Assembly (NCBI GenBank): GCA_934277495.1
Contig: CAKQUI010000054.1
Span: 1-14,186, forward strand
DNA from: an uncultured Clostridia bacterium
GTDB lineage: Bacteria; Bacillota; Clostridia; Peptostreptococcales; Anaerovoracaceae
Direction of reading: 5' to 3'
Length of the DNA: 14,186 nt
A model generated the notes under the pieces. That model was not told the DNA's origin. It made no database searches and was given only the letters and a program-made list of their open reading frames with translations. Positions 13,272-14,186 of this stretch are shown here, piece after piece; positions within the stretch are counted from its first letter, which is position 1; each line of letters starts with the position of its first letter. The position numbers and the translations under genes are program-made.

Positions 13272-14186
13272 TTACCATGTGGTGCGGGTCCACATACTTT
13301 CTTTGTTTATGTCCAGCATAGTCCGGCAGACGCTTTTCGCCTCGTCTATACTGCGGCACAGTCCGAAAACAGTGGGGCCGCTGCCGCTCATGAGTACACA
13401 GCCGGTTTCACATTCTTCCTGCATCTTGTTCTTTGTATACACAATAACAGGATACCTTGTCAGCGTGAAATTTTCAAGTACATTGACCATATTTTTTGAC
13501 AGTTTGCTGTAACTGCTTTCTGCGACGGCAGGGATGAGTATGTCGTGGTCCGGGTGCTCAGGTATCTCCATGCTGTCGATGCCCTGATACACTTCGGCTG
13601 TGGATACGCTGATAGGGGGCTTCGATACGACAAGGTAACTGCGGAGCCCTTTCAGCGGTCTCAGATCTGTGCCTGTGCCTGTTGCCAGTGCACAGTGACA
13701 CGCCAGGGGATGACCTTTGAATCTTTCTTTCAGTGCCGGGTCTGCAGCGGCCTGCCCCATGATGCAGAACGGCACGTCCGATCCCAGCTCGCCGCCAAGG
13801 CTGCAAAGCTCTTCCAGCGGAAGATCCAGATCCCACAGGACGTTCATGGCGTGTATCACAGCTGCACAGTTGCTGCTGCCGCCTGCCATGCCTGCAGCTA
13901 CAGGTATGCGTTTCCTGAGGTCTATGCGTATGGTGCCGCCTTTGCCTGTGCCGTATCTTTCTGCCATGAGGCTTGCTGCCTTGTAGGCCAGGTTGCGGTG
14001 GTCTGTCGGGAGATAGTATCTGTTTGTGGAAAGGTTTATCCTGATATCGTCGTATCGTTTGTTTCCGAACCATCTGACGGATATATCGTCGCAGAGCAGT
14101 ATCTGCTGCATTATCATTTCGACTTCGTGGTATCCGTTGTCCAGAAGTCCGCATACGTCGAGGCTCAGATTTATTTTTGCATATGA
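13272..14186 (-). CDS. ispE: 4-diphosphocytidyl-2-C-methyl-D-erythritol kinase, 5' end missing
   Basis: This kinase phosphorylates CDP-ME with ATP in the non-mevalonate isoprenoid pathway. The frame runs open to the window edge; 304 residues are visible and only a few N-terminal ones, including the start, are missing. The first visible residues SYAKINLSLDV carry the family's Lys (residue 4 here), and NGYHEVEMIMQQ follows. The GHMP ATP-binding motif is PVAAGMAGGSSNCA, the catalytic Asp is in GSDVPFCIMG, and the third GHMP motif is MSGSGPTVFGL. An ATG at 14117 is internal because conserved sequence continues upstream of it. The C-terminus (SMWTRTTW) looks slightly longer than usual. It reads towards gntR with a 36-base gap, which suggests co-transcription. 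Confidence 0.96.
   Translation of the reverse strand, partial: SYAKINLSLDVCGLLDNGYHEVEMIMQQILLCDDISVRWFGNKRYDDIRINLSTNRYYLPTDHRNLAYKAASLMAERYGTGKGGTIRIDLRKRIPVAAGMAGGSSNCAAVIHAMNVLWDLDLPLEELCSLGGELGSDVPFCIMGQAAADPALKERFKGHPLACHCALATGTGTDLRPLKGLRSYLVVSKPPISVSTAEVYQGIDSMEIPEHPDHDILIPAVAESSYSKLSKNMVNVLENFTLTRYPVIVYTKNKMQEECETGCVLMSGSGPTVFGLCRSIDEAKSVCRTMLDINKESMWTRTTW

Noticed and set aside
13545..14186. 213-aa plus-strand frame opposite ispE
   Set aside because: It is fully antisense to conserved GHMP kinase motifs and therefore a shadow.

Overview
The window looks like the chromosome of a spore-forming Gram-positive anaerobe of the Clostridia. I infer this from class C sortases with LPXTG pilins, a SipW-type signal peptidase, a SipL-like spore morphogenesis protein behind a sigma-E-like promoter, strong purine-rich ribosome binding sites and frequent ATA/AGA/AGG codons. 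I cannot name a genus from the sequence.

Layout. (1) Positions 1-2384, plus strand: the end of a SipW-dependent surface-protein operon. It holds the 3' part of a TasA/BsaA-like exported protein, a SipW-type signal peptidase, and a second SipW-type protein that ends in an LPKTG sortase signal. (2) 2360-2619: a 260-bp repeat (copy A) carrying an intrinsic terminator and conserved hairpins. It is followed by a short promoter region with a second, shorter direct repeat. (3) 2752-9657, plus strand: a complete sortase-assembled pilus operon in the order class C sortase, major pilin, class C sortase, FctA-like minor pilin, large tip/ancillary pilin. (4) 9672-9931: copy B of the same repeat, in the same orientation, so the pilus operon sits between two direct repeats. 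(5) 9960-14186, minus strand: a core block read right to left. It holds ispE (5' end cut off by the window), a GntR/FCD regulator, an intrinsic terminator, then a SipL-like SPOCS/LysM protein with its own sigma-E-like promoter.

How the parts work together. In region 1 SipW should process both TasA-like proteins; the LPKTG member could fix the polymer to the wall through a sortase. In region 3 the two sortases should polymerise the 525-aa major pilin, with the 361-aa protein as probable base and the 790-aa protein as probable tip. Both plus-strand operons end in the same duplicated terminator element, which marks the pilus operon as a separable cassette next to conserved core genes.

The most notable points are the 260-bp direct repeats whose hairpins are kept by pairing-preserving changes, the SipW secretion signal combined with an LPXTG anchor, the roughly 310-residue disordered N-terminal extension of the SipL-like protein, and its sigma-E-like promoter. 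All family assignments come from motif reading; no database search was run.
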